Shown here one piece after another: positions 25,043 to 53,412 of a DNA stretch of 64,000 bases (positions are counted from its first letter, which is position 1; each line of letters starts with the position of its first letter). This stretch comes from Lates calcarifer. Taxonomy: Eukaryota; Chordata; Actinopteri; Centropomidae. A program made the translations under genes and the position numbers. The stretch spans positions 5,001 to 69,000 of the forward strand of contig NC_066844.1 in NCBI RefSeq assembly GCF_001640805.2. Reading direction: 5' to 3'. The notes under the pieces were generated by a model. It worked only from the letters and a program-made list of their open reading frames with translations, did not search any database and was not told the DNA's origin.

Positions 25043-26568
25043 TTATGCGTATATGATGCAGCAGCCAGAGCGGCTTATGATGTAACCATGGTAACCACAG
25101 ACACTACAGACAGGGAAATGATACAGGTAGTGATTGATCAGAATGACACACCTCTTCATCTGCAGACAGCACACAGATCAATGAAAAGTCCAGTGATCGG
25201 CTGCACTGCGCCTGTGTCCAGGTACCGCCCTCTCTGAGGGTGTGGCCTTTTCAGGTGAGTCCTTCAGTAAAATGAGACCAGAAAATGACCACAGCTGCAA
25301 ACATGAACTTTCTCTGACTGAACTCTGGTCCTGCTGAAATCTGCCTCTGGACTTCGAACCCAACCTACGCTGTTGACAAGTCCACCTACTATAAATCTGT
25401 TTTATCATGACTAACACTGAACACACACCGCTGTCATCACCAGTTCACCTGAACGCCACAAGCAGAGATTCACATCAACCACTGTAAACCACAACTAAAC
25501 AACAACTACAACTAGACCAGAGTAATCAAGGGTAAACCACAGTAATCCAGAGTAATCCAGTGATGTAACCAAACCCTTAGTTTGAGTTCCAGTTGTCACA
25601 CAGCACTTATCTAATGGCTCATGAGAGAACATTTGTTCATGTTCATTACCTGTTAATCTAAACTGTAACAATAGCAACATGACACCATTGTTAGGTGATA
25701 CCTGTATCTGATCATTGTGATTGTATGTTGTATGACATTGTCTAACTGCTCTTATTAATAAACTCAAATTAAACCTGAAACTCTCCCTATCAACAATTTC
25801 CATTCATTAATATCAGGTCAGTTAAATATGCATCTGACTGTTGCTGGTTGTCATGGTAACAGGCGAGTTTTCAGACAGGTGTTTGTGTAAAACCTCTCCA
25901 CAGTCTGAGATGATCAGAGGGAAAAAAATTAAATCAGAGTGAAGATTGATCAGTTTCCTGTTCTCTCCACTGCAGAGATGAAGACTAATTAAAAATTAAA
26001 GATGCTGGTTAAAGATAAGACTAATTACTTTTTAATACACTTAAACAACATGAACATTAATCACTGAATGAATCAATGAACAGCATCAGATTTCTGTTTG
26101 GTCTGTTATCATTGATCAGTTAGCAGAGTTTATTCTCATTTAGTAAAAAAAAAAAAAAAAAAAAAAAAAGTACAGCAGGAGCAAACTCATTTTACTTCAC
26201 TTAAACTCACTGCATCACAACAAACAGTCAAACAGAACTATGATTTTATCAGCAGCTTGTTCATCTATCTACTTGTTATCAAGTAATATCAGTTTATAGA
26301 TCAGTTATGCATCAGTTCATCTTTCTAAACAGCTGTTTCACATGTTAATGGGATAATTCAACACAGATTCAACACAGTTTTTCTTTTAACTTCTCAAACT
26401 GATAATTATTCAACTCTTGTTGAATGTAATTTTAGTGTTGAAACGAATCAACACTGTATTATTACTGTCATTAAAAATAAAAGGTTCTTCTCTGAATATT
26501 GGTTCATTTTTTACAGTGTGAGTGTGTCACAGTTTGGGGCTGAAACAAACCAGTTTTTAACTCTGTGG
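25000..26568. other. pltp-khk convergent intergenic region
   Basis: Holds the presumed 3' UTRs of both genes. Notable parts are a compound (CA)n(TA)n array at 25001-25042, a plus-strand AATAAA at 25757-25762, an A run at 26145-26169, and a minus-strand AATAAA at 26129-26134 that could serve khk. No further gene is seen. Confidence 0.55.
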
Positions 26569-29500
26569 TCACTCGTCTGCAAAATGTTTGCTGATACTGT
26601 CGTAACCATGGAAACCGCACTTCCTGCCAGCAACTCTGCACCCAAAGGTCAGAGCGTCCTGCAAACTTCCACCTGCAGACCGAAAACATACTTATTTAAT
26701 TACAGACAAACATTTAGAAAATACATTTACCACAAAATAATTCAGAGAAGTTCAGTCTGCAGGACGACATCTTAAAACAGAGACATAATGGCTGTGTTCG
26801 AAATCGCATACTAACGTACTGCCTACTACATACTCAAACAGTATATACTGTATACTGCCTACTAAATGAGCGTTTAAGTAGGTGGCCGTTCACACTGAAG
26901 CATACTACCATTATCCCAGAATGCATTTCACACCACCGGCGGCAATTTGAAGCAAAGATTTTTCACGTTTATTGATCGTTTTTCTGTCCTTTTAGTACGT
27001 TGATTATTTTTTTAGGCGACAATATTGCCATATAGATTTATAATTTGTATTCAGTTTGTGTCATAAACTCCTGTTTATAAATCTGTTCCGAAGTTTTCGG
27101 AGTTCTGGGGAGAGCCGCTGGCCAGCCTGCCTTGTTTACTGCCGTTATCCTGGGTCCGAGGCTTCAGTTATGCCTCTTTCCAGCCACCTGTTGTCACTCA
27201 CAGCAGGGAGACGACAGAGGCGATCGGCTCTTCGTCTGCGGTACATTATCCAGATGTACATCAATTCTGGATTTCCCTCAGAAGTATTAACACACAATCA
27301 AGTTTTAATCAGATTGCTAGCTCCCAGTAAATTAATGTGATGTGAACTGCTAAGACTGGGGGAAAGTAAGAAGAAAGAAAGAAAAGAAAAAGGTCTCTTT
27401 CATTAAAATCAGTTATTATTATTACTATTATTATGATGATTTTTATATATTGCTTATAAGAAGGTCCGTCATTTTACGCAGTCTGACGGAACGCAATGCA
27501 TTGTGGGGCGGTTGAGTATATCCAGTAAGCTCACGGTGCATACTCTGAAATTCTTGCTGATTTAGTACACATCCGGGCATTTCTCGCATACACAAAATTC
27601 TCATACTATGCAGTGTGAACACAGTACATACTAACTTTGACGTCAGACTTAGTATGAATAGTACGTTAATATGCGATTTCGAACACAGTCAATGTCTGAC
27701 TGTAGGACAGTTATAATGTCAGACTGTAGGACAGTTAAAATGTCTGACTGTAATACAGTATAGTGTCTCACCGTTGGACAGTGTATAGATGACGGCGGCG
27801 TTGAAAGTGTCTCCGGCTCCCAGAGTATCAACCAAACTTTCAGGAGGAAAGGCATCTGAATGAACGATGACACTGTCAGGACCCAGAGCATCGGCTCCTT
27901 TTTCTGCCCAGGCACAGACCAGGACAGCCCTGACAGACAGGTCAGAAGGAGAGAGAGAGAGAGAGGTCAGAGAGAGAGAGAGAGAGACAGATTAGAGAGA
28001 GAGATGGGTCAAAGAACTTCTGACTTTTGACCTCCACTCACCCCTGTTTGACCCGGTGGTAGAGTCCTCTCAGAGCAGCTTCAGCCGACTGGAAGCCAAA
28101 GTGACGGGCGACATCTTTACTGACAAACACCTGACAACACGAAAGACAAAAGAACACCTGATGGACTAACGTCTGTCATGAGAGTGACAGTCACAGACTT
28201 ACAACATTAAAGATATGTTAAGGTTCATCATGTTGAAGACATATTTAAGTTATCTGTAATATTAAAGATGTACTTAAAAGTTGTTTAACGTGTTAAAGAG
28301 TTAAAAAGTTAAACCATCCTAAAACCTGTCCTCACAGAGACTCATACCACGTCACCGTGAGGAAACAGCTGATACAGTGGCTCTCTGGTCTTCTCTATCT
28401 CCACGGAGATGGTGATTCTCTGTTGCTGTGGTAACATTCTATTGAACATCTCTACCTGCTGGATCATCTTCACCTGCTCCTCAGCATTTCGGCCCTGCAG
28501 GGGTTAAAGAAGTACAACAGTAAAATACATATGGAAGAATACACCAGATAATACAGGTATGTTTCTGTCTGCACTGTAACGTAGGAATGATGCCAGTGGG
28601 CCGAATTAAGCTTTGTTGCTGAAACACACCCACCTAGTTTGATACTACCAACTTAGCTAAGGCTAAGAAGCTACTCTGCGTTGCTTGCCAGCTAATACTG
28701 CAGTCTTATTGGGTTGGTGTGATTTGGTGTTTTAGTTTGGTGTGGTTTGGTGTGGTTTCTTGCTCACCTCCCAGTGGATCCACTTGAACTGATGGAGGTC
28801 GACTTTGGAGAAATCGTCTGCTGTGACATCAGGAAGGTTCCTAATGAACAGGAAGTGAGGTCAGAGTTCAGATTCCTCACGAATCACCATAAACAGAGAA
28901 TAAATTTAACTGTTCAACAGTGAGACAATTTCAACAAACAAATCAGAATTAATGAGTCTGTCAGGACTTTATGGAGGTGAAAACATTTTACAGCTTAGAA
29001 TAATCTGTTTCTCTGTGACAAACAATTTAATGATTGATCAGACTGATGAAAGATCCATCAAACTGATGATCAATCAGACTAACAACTGATCAGACTAACT
29101 AGATACTACCTCTTAATGCAGACAGACAGACATACAGGCAGACGGACAGATAGACAGACGAATAGACACACAGACAGACAGATGGATAGACAGGCAGACA
29201 GACAGACGCACAGACAGGCAGACAGACTGTATTGTTCTGTCTGTTTCTAGCTGCTCGTCTCTAGTCCTGATGTCGCTGGTTTTATTTGTTCTGTGAATCA
29301 GTTCAGATTGAAAATGTAAAATCACCTCTTTAAAGTCCAACAGTCGTCATGAAGCACAATCAAATATATTTTCTATTTCTATTCAAACATTCACAGACTT
29401 TTATTCTGAAATTGACTTCCACAACAATCAAGTGAAGCATAAACTTCAGTGTCTGCAGGAGAAACCAGTCTTTAATCCTCATCAGTGTGGTGGTAACTTA

Positions 29501-32500
29501 AGCTCATGAAACACCTTGACAGGTGTGATTATTAAATCAAATTATTTATTAATTTTATTTATATATAGCACCAATTCACAACAGAATTATTAAATGTCGT
29601 TTGATTATATTGGAAGTAAACTCATGACAAATTTAACAGTTCAATTACAGATTTCACTGTATTTACAGTGAGAATGTTTTTGAAATTAACTGAATCATTG
29701 ATGATGGATGAACCTAAAACCACTGCAGAGAACCAAACTGAAAATAAACCACTGACCTTATGACGAAGCCCAGTGAATAAACTGAAAGCTGCTCTGCCAA
29801 CAGATTTCCACATGAAGTTTCAATCTCTTAGCCTAGCTTAGTATAGAGATAGTAAAGCTAGAAAAACATTCATCGAACACCTTCCTCTCCTCCTAACCTC
29901 CGCTCAGTCTGATTGGTGGATCCGTTTAGGTTCAGGACTTCGAATCCTCGCTCTGCAGTGGCTCATGTGACCAGCTGTGATTACACCAGATTCAGGATCA
30001 GGATCAGGCATTCATGCTTCCTCCAGATCAAACAGTGTTCACTAAACACCTCACAGCGTTTATTTATCTGCCAGCAGCACCAGACAGGTGGAGCTTCTGA
30101 AAGGGACGTGGCCTATCAGAATTAACATCTTTTGGTTTCTGTGGCGACCCAACACAGTTCACCTGACCCACTGCTTCCTGTGCGTCAATCTGAGGGAAAC
30201 TTTGGTCAATTAAAGATTTCAACTAACGAGCAGAAACAAGACACAAAATAGCAGTTGAAGAATTAAATGTTCAGATCAGAAATTTAGCAACGTGTAATCA
30301 GAGCCTCTTTATTTAAAGTGAGGATGAGTTTATTTTAGACCAGAGGTTAAAAAAAATAAAAACATGTGAGACACTGCTCTGATCATCCAGGACAAACTTA
30401 ACGTTAAAATTCATGAGGTTTTTTATAAAGATCAGTTCTACATGTGATCAGAGAAGCTGAGATCAGACCAGGACCTGACCAGGACGGACCCTGGTGGGCT
30501 GCTGGTTTATACCATCCCTGTCTGTCATTGGTGCAGGTGAGAGCGTGACTGGCCAATCACAACCAAATTGTCACGTGACCAGTGCAGACATTGTAACCCT
30601 GATGGTTCCCCCCTGCTGGATTAAACAGGTCTCCCGATGTAGCTCATGTTCCTGGAGACATGTCACTGAAAAAACTGCAGCTGTTTCGTTTCACTATCAA
30701 TAAATAACTAATAAATAAATGATAAACAACTAATAAATAACTGATAAATAAATAACTGTCGTGTTCGCAAATAACTGAATCAGCTCCATTTAAATGGTCG
30801 AGCCCTGAAACATGGACGTTTTTCAATGAGGTTTTGAATGTAAATATGGTTAAACAGCGATTTGCTGAACAATTTATTTTTTTTATCAGATTTATGAGAA
30901 TGGCTCGTCTCCATGGTAACAAGGTATAACTGATAAAGAGGTATTTAGTGAATGCTGTGTGACGCCGGACAGTCGTTGGGTCGTCTTACGTGTCGGAAAG
31001 AACAACGGTTCGAGATCCGCTGGATGGACAAACCACACAACACGCACATGGAGTTTGACCTTTGACCTGCCAGACGACCGCAGACACGTCGACCGAACGC
31101 AGCGCGAAGTCGGCCATGATGAAACTGAACCAGAGAAACAAGAAATACATCAACTCCATCCTTTAAAATATAACCACAGACACCCAAGAAGCTGTGTGCT
31201 GATTGGTGGAGGAGAAGCGGGACGGAGCATCTCCATGACAATGATGACGATGTTCCTGAAACAGAAGCCGTTAGTTACGCACACACCTGTTCACACCTGT
31301 TCATATGGAGGATGGTGCGACTTCCTGTGCTGATGTTGCTGATGACCACAGACGCTGGAAGGATGCACTGAGCATGCTCAGTCACCAGAGACACGTCGAT
31401 GTTGAACTTCTGAAAATCCTCCAAAATAAAACTACACACAGGAAACTGTTTACATTTCCTCTGTCCTCCAAAATAAAACTACAGTCTGTCCTCATCTGAA
31501 CTTAAAACTGATCAGAGTTTTTCTTATGGAGAACATTTAGGATGTCAGAGGAGGTGAGGAGATGAGGAGATAAGGAGGTGAGGAAATGAGGAGGTGAGGA
31601 GATGAGGAGATGAGGAAATGAGGAGGTGAGGAAGTGAGGAGATGAAGAAGTGAGGAGGTGAGGAAATGAGGAGGCAAAGAAATGAGGAAATGAGGAGATG
31701 AGGAGGTGACAGTGTTAGGTTCTCTGATGAATATAATCAATGTAATCTCTACAGAGTTTATGTTGAATATGTGAATGAAGAGTCTGAAATCTAATGAACA
31801 TGATGTGTTCAGTGTCAGGTGTTGATGAACATACTGACGAACATATTGATAAATGTATTGATCAGTACTCACTCAGCCACAGGTCCGGTAGACAGTGAAC
31901 CCATGAAGGCGCAGGAAGCTCCGAGCAGCGACAGCACTGTACAGGAGTTTGAAGCGTTTCCTCCTCGCTGCCAATGTTGTGACAAACACCTGATGACATC
32001 ATCAATCAATGTCATAGATTATTTATCAATGTTCAGTATCAGAAACTGAACATATCTAAATCCTCTGATGTTAAACATTGATTATGTCAGAATCAGAAAC
32101 ATTTAAAGGTCCAATCAGTGATCGGAAGTCCCACCACCACCATCCTCCGGACCTCAGGATTGGACGATGCTGACAATGTCAGATTGATTGACAGGTGATG
32201 TTTGTAAACACAGCAGTAAGAGGGAGGGGTTCATTTAACTTTAACTGCTTTTCTTCAACAAACTTCTTTTAATCTACACGTTCAATGTGTAAAAAAATAA
32301 AAAACAATAAAACCAGTGAGTAAACAAAGTAAATTAAGAGACTGTTGCCTTCATTAAAACCAGTAGCTGTCAGACACGTTCCATTCAGACATCTGATATT
32401 GATGATCAATATCACAGATTTCTAAAGTGCAGGGGATCATGTGGGAACATTAAATCTTTACTCTGATTCTCTTCACTTTCCTTCAGGTGAAGTTTTGTTT

Positions 32501-32897
32501 AAACATCTGAACTGATGCAGCTGAAAGAACAGTTCTGTGTTCTGCAGCAGAACCAGAACAGTCAGTGAACAGCTGATCAGGTACACAGTCACTGAGTGCT
32601 CATCAATAAATGATCAGATCTACCTGGTAGAGATTTTGCATTGATCAAACAGTAATACAAACACTGAGTCACCTGCAGTCTGACCTGTCACTGTTAACAT
32701 TAGCCTATGTTAGCATAAGCTTGTGTTAGCATCAGCCTGTATTAACATTAGCCTGCGTTAGCATCACCCTGTGTTAGCATTAGCCTGAGTGCTAACCTGC
32801 TGTCAGTGTCCTCCTCAGGATACTGGTCAACCACATTGATGATGTCCAGACAGACCAGGCCCACACACAGAATCTTCTTCTGCTGCTGCTGCTCCAT
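26569..32897 (-). CDS. khk: Ketohexokinase (fructokinase), with alternative exons 3A/3C
   Basis: Cytosolic pfkB-family kinase that phosphorylates fructose to fructose-1-phosphate. Exons (5' to 3'): 32897-32797, 31989-31873, then either 31431-31297 (A-type) or 31124-30990 (C-type), 28840-28768, 28494-28348, 28130-28042, 27929-27772, 26672-26569. With one alternative exon the sum is 924 nt, a clean frame of 307 residues (human 298). The N terminus gives [12 protein letters not shown]; the substrate-binding region has [11 protein letters not shown]; the exon at 27929-27772 carries the pfkB signature [11 protein letters not shown] with the catalytic Asp. The C terminus is [10 protein letters not shown] followed by about eight residues. 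The last intron contains a 0.9-kb MITE-like element. All key residues are present. Confidence 0.95.
26792..27688. mobile_element. MITE-like element in the last khk intron
   Basis: About 0.9 kb bounded by inverted repeats: CTGTGTTCGAAATCGCATA at the left and its near-complement at the right, with further repetition of CATACTA/AGTATG motifs inside. No transposase frame. The family is unassigned (it resembles abundant fish non-autonomous DNA transposons). Confidence 0.75.
27692..27766. repeat. Three tandem 25-27 bp units beside a khk exon
   Basis: Copies of an ATGTCTGACTGTAGGACAGTTA-type unit lie between the MITE-like element and the donor of exon 27929-27772. Confidence 0.7.
27945..28008. repeat. 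(GA)n/GGTCAGAGA array
   Basis: Purine-rich on plus, so pyrimidine-rich on the khk sense strand, directly upstream of the acceptor of exon 27929-27772. Confidence 0.7.
29119..29230. repeat. (GACA/GACG)n microsatellite
   Basis: About 110 bp of imperfect CAGA/GACA repeats in the large khk intron (28841-30989). The rest of that intron shows a short LINE/SINE-like AT-rich tail near 29545-29590 and otherwise nothing recognised. Confidence 0.75.
30990..31124 (-). CDS. khk: khk alternative exon 3, C-type
   Basis: 135 nt, the same length and phase as the A-type exon. It encodes [14 protein letters not shown], a VWQVKGQTP segment and SRTVVLSDT, matching the human KHK-C exon (FLVADFRRRGVDVS, WQSKGDTP, RTIVLHDT). 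Including both exons would repeat the same domain segment, so mutually exclusive use is expected. Confidence 0.88.
31297..31431 (-). CDS. khk: khk alternative exon 3, A-type
   Basis: 135 nt. It begins [14 protein letters not shown] and ends SRTILHMN, closest to the human KHK-A exon (FVLDDLRRYSVDL, SRTILYYD). Both borders share phase with the C-type exon, and it lies upstream of it in transcription order, as in mammals. Its acceptor region (CCAAAATAAAACTACA on the plus strand) is duplicated about 50 bp further upstream. Confidence 0.85.
31547..31706. repeat. Purine-rich minisatellite (GAGGTGAGGAAAT-like)
   Basis: About a dozen imperfect 8-13 bp units of GAGGAGATGAGGA type in khk intron 2. The plus strand is almost only purines plus T. 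Confidence 0.75.
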
Positions 32898-35266
32898 GTT
32901 GATCCACACACTTGCTGGCGTCTGGACTTTGACACACACATCATCTCCTCTGAGTCAAGTAATGACAATAAGATGCACTTCCTGTCTGTAGGGATTAAAA
33001 AAATAAGAGTCTTACAGACAGTAGCTGCTCAGTACTTCAGCACTTCCTGTTTGTTGTTTTTAATGGTTTGAGCTGTGTCACTGTTGCATGCTGTGCTGTC
33101 AGACTGGGTTTCACACAGAGATGATATAAAGAGGTAAAGGAGATTTCTCAGTGACTCGCTTCACCTGGAGAAAAAAAGAAAATCAGCAGCTCTGTGTGTT
33201 GCTTTTAAAGACCTCAGTTTCTGCTGTTGATGAATCTGTAGATAATTATGAATACAATAATATTGCATCTATAAAAGTAATCATTTACAAAAAACTGTAA
33301 ATGAGACATGTAATCACAACAGTGAATATGGTTCAGGTTACATCAGGTTTGTTGTGGTTAAAGGTTTTTTTATTTATATTGAAATACAATCAAACAGGCA
33401 ACGTTCTGTACAAAGACACAGTTTGTGTTTTACAGATACGGATGCAGTTGTACCGCCTTTTCTCCACAACACATTTTCAAGGATTTTGAATAAAATGACA
33501 CAAACTTTTCCTCTGAACTGACACACTATGAGAAAAAACACTATGAGATAATATTTCAATCATAGCAGATTTAAACGTAAACACAGGCTGAGGGTCAGAT
33601 GGTTTCCATGGAAACAGTAAAAGTGTTTCTACTTTCAGCCAAATTAACGAGTTAATGACCAACAGGAAGTAGATCAGAGATTAATGAGTCACTTGCATCA
33701 GCCAATCAGAGGAGAGCTGATTGATCAGATGATCAGTTTACCAAACTACCAAACCTCTCTGACACATTTAAACCTTGTATGTGTGGTTTCCACCTCCTCC
33801 CAGACAAACCCCCTGCTGGTCAGAAACATTAAGCCTTCAGGCTCAGGCAGTAAATGACTTTTATTTTGGTAGATTTGTGTTATTTTGGTTTTGTGTACTG
33901 ACTGATCGCCCTGACTGCCCCCTGCTGGACAAAATCAGTAACTGAGTCATGTTAATTCATCCTTCAAACATTTTATCCTCAGTACTGTTATTATGTTTAA
34001 TGGTTTGGATTAATTAGTGAATATTAATTATCAAAGAATTAACAGTTGATTACATCATATATACACACTAATGTTTCATGACATGATTGTGTGAAAAAGC
34101 TGCGTTAAAGATATGTGGGAGTTATCATGATTATCAGTTTGTGTTTTTCTTAACATATTTACGTCTCCATCCATTTACTAAACCCCTCCCCCGACAGCAA
34201 TTGTCCAATCACAGCTCAGCACCTGTAATTGGGCAGCAGGAAAGAAACAGGATGGATTTTTGGATTTTTTCCAAAAATACAATCAGAAGGATTTATTAAA
34301 CAGTGTTTCTAATGTTTGCTGGGACCTGTTAGCGTTAGCTTCAGTCTGTTAGTATGATACCATGTGCAGCCATCACAAACCTTTACAGAGTTCTCATTTT
34401 CAAACAAATCAGCTGGAAACATTTTTTAAAAATCTGCTGAAGATTAAGTCGTGGAGTTGGAGAACTCATGGAGGTGGTGTTAGTTTAATTAGCCAGCTAG
34501 CTGCAGCTAATAAAATCCGCCAGTGACAAGAGTATTCAGAGACAGGGTTTCTTTTGTTAAATGGGAGTAAAATAAATAGATAAACACACATTACATTTCA
34601 ATCCGCCTGAACCTTTTCTGTAGTTACTGCTCTCTGCTTTTGGGGGGCAGAATAAACATCAAACCACAGAGTGAGTTTAACAGTTCCCTGCAGAGAAGAC
34701 CAGGATTCAGCTGAAAGCTCAGGATCATTCTGTGTTTGAGCTCTGAATGGGAAATAGACAGCTGTGTCTGTTGTCATGGTGATGTGTCAGTCAGTCATTC
34801 ATTTGGTGCTTTGTGTTGAAAAACATAATCATTTGGAAAAATAAGCAGCTGATGATTGTGTATGTTAACATGGACACCAGCAGCCAAACAGCAATCAGGA
34901 GCGAGTGTGTTGCAGCAGTGAACCAATCAGGAGCGAGTGTGTTGCAGCAGTGAACCAATCAGGAGCAAGTGTGTTGCAGCAGTGAACCAATCAGGAGCGA
35001 GTGTGTCCCTGCAGTGAACCAATCAGGAGTGAGTGTATTGCAGCAGTGAATCAATCAGCGACAGTGAACACAAACATTGGCTGCACGTTAAAACATTGAC
35101 ACAAATAAAAACACAGTGATGTGTACTGTTCTCATGATGCTTCACTCTGAACTTCCAGCTGGTGTTTTTAAGTCTAAAGACATTAAACTTGTTTCACTTC
35201 ATGGTTTCATTCACATTTTAATCGGTTTAAGGGTTCTGCTGGTTCTTCTCCAGTTTAACTTCAGCT
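32898..35266. other. khk-kcnq2 intergenic region
   Basis: About 2.4 kb containing the presumed khk promoter (just above 32897, no clear TATA box) and the kcnq2 3' UTR. No extra gene is recognised. It includes the CCAAT-bearing minisatellite at 34891-35058. Confidence 0.5.
34891..35058. repeat. 32-bp minisatellite, five copies, each with CCAAT
   Basis: Five near-identical units (AATCAGGAGCGAGTGTG core, then TTGCAGCAGTGAACC) lie head to tail. Most units carry CCAATCAG, the core of an NF-Y box. Confidence 0.85.
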
Positions 35267-52078
<16,812 letters not shown>

Positions 52079-52527
52079 GACTGAGAGCCGCGACCCGTAC
52101 CGACCCGCCGATCTAGAGGCAGCCCGCAGAAAGAGCACCGAGACCGGCCAGGCACCGGGGAAGCATCGCCACGGCGGAGCGGAGGAGGAGAGAAGGAGGA
52201 GAGGATGAGGTGAAGTGGAGAGAGGGATGGAGGAAAATAAAATCCGCAGCAGATTGGCTGATCAGCAGGTTTTTTCTCCTCTTCCACTTCCCGCACAAGA
52301 AGGAAACAGAATGACGTCACTGACGGATTATTGATCACAGAAAGAAACAAACACTGATCAGATCAATTTGATCAGAGAAAAGAAACAAACTCAACTGAAA
52401 GATCGACGGGTCTGTACAGGATGTTTTATTAACCTCCGTCACCATGGTAACCGGACACCCTGTATGCGTAACCATGGCAACCAGAGGAGAGACAGGTGGA
52501 GTTAAACAGAGTGGGAGCCAAAATACA

Positions 52528-52700
52528 AGAGGGAGGAGGTGGAGGACGGGGGGTAGGAGAGAGAGAGAAAAGAAAAGGAGGAGGTTGTGAAGAGGAGGAG
52601 GAGGGTAAGAATGGAGGAGAGGAGAAGGAAGTGAGCAGAGGAGAGGAAAAGGAGATAGAAGAGGAGACAAGGAGGTGAGGAGGAGGAGAGGAGGGGGAGG
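52528..52700. repeat. Homopurine GGA/GAA block
   Basis: About 170 bp of almost pure A/G on plus with several GGGG runs, about 450-620 bp upstream of the kcnq2 start codon. Confidence 0.8.
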
Positions 52701-53296
52701 TAGTGTTTTGTCCAGCTGTGACATCACATGAAGGAGCCATTCTGATTGGCTGGTTCAGATGTATAGATTATCTAAGGTGTGGACATGAGCTGCTGCTGCT
52801 GACTGCTGGACTGGAGAAAAAACAAACTGAAGTTGGACACAGTCACTTTACGACATTGGATATTTAATCTGTTCTGTGTTTTATTAAATTGAACATGTCC
52901 AACTGTTGTGAACCTCTTTCACACTGTTTACTCAACCAAAGATCTGTGGTTTTATTGAGAACCACAAACTTGAGAATAAAATCATGAGCCACCACATCAC
53001 CAGGAGAGAAAAGAGGTGAAATATGAGGAATAAAAATCTGACCTATGAGGACGTTACTTCTTCTACAAAAACAAACTAAAATTAATCTACAGCGTTGGTT
53101 CATAGATTTTAAAGTCATGTGACACGGGGACATTGTGCCACACCAGAGAAAGTCTGACAAATTTTTTAACCAGCATCAGGTAAAGTCAAACGCACCTAAA
53201 CGCACCACTTCAACATCTCATCAGTAATGTGATGACATCAGTCACCAGAGGACCAATCAATTGGTAGATGTTGAATGTTTGGTTTTCTCAGCACAG

Positions 53297-53302
53297 TTTA
53301 TT
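53297..53302 (-). terminator. ralgapb polyadenylation signal
   Basis: AATAAA on the minus strand about 110 nt beyond the ralgapb stop codon. Confidence 0.55.
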
Positions 53303-53412
53303 AGACCTGCAGGTGACATCATCACTGAGTAATGTTGATTGGTTGATCTAAACTACACATCTTTAAAACTGAGCAAACATCGTGCTGCCAGTTGAGTTGG
53401 TTGATGGAGGGG

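Larger units (their letters stand above)
52079..53412. other. kcnq2-ralgapb intergenic region
   Basis: About 1.3 kb between two genes transcribed in the same direction. It contains the kcnq2 upstream region, the homopurine block 52528-52700 and the ralgapb 3' UTR. Open frames inside the homopurine block are low-complexity artefacts. Confidence 0.6.

Noticed and set aside
27772..27929. A suspected frameshift at the end of khk exon 7
   Set aside because: Recounting shows the exon reads VIYTLSNG in frame and joins correctly to the last exon.
29119..29230. Possible CRISPR-like array
   Set aside because: A simple GACA microsatellite in a vertebrate intron, without distinct repeats and spacers.
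52335..52740. 130- and 103-codon Pro/Ser/Leu-rich frames
   Set aside because: Low-complexity translation of the homopurine block, with no gene signals.
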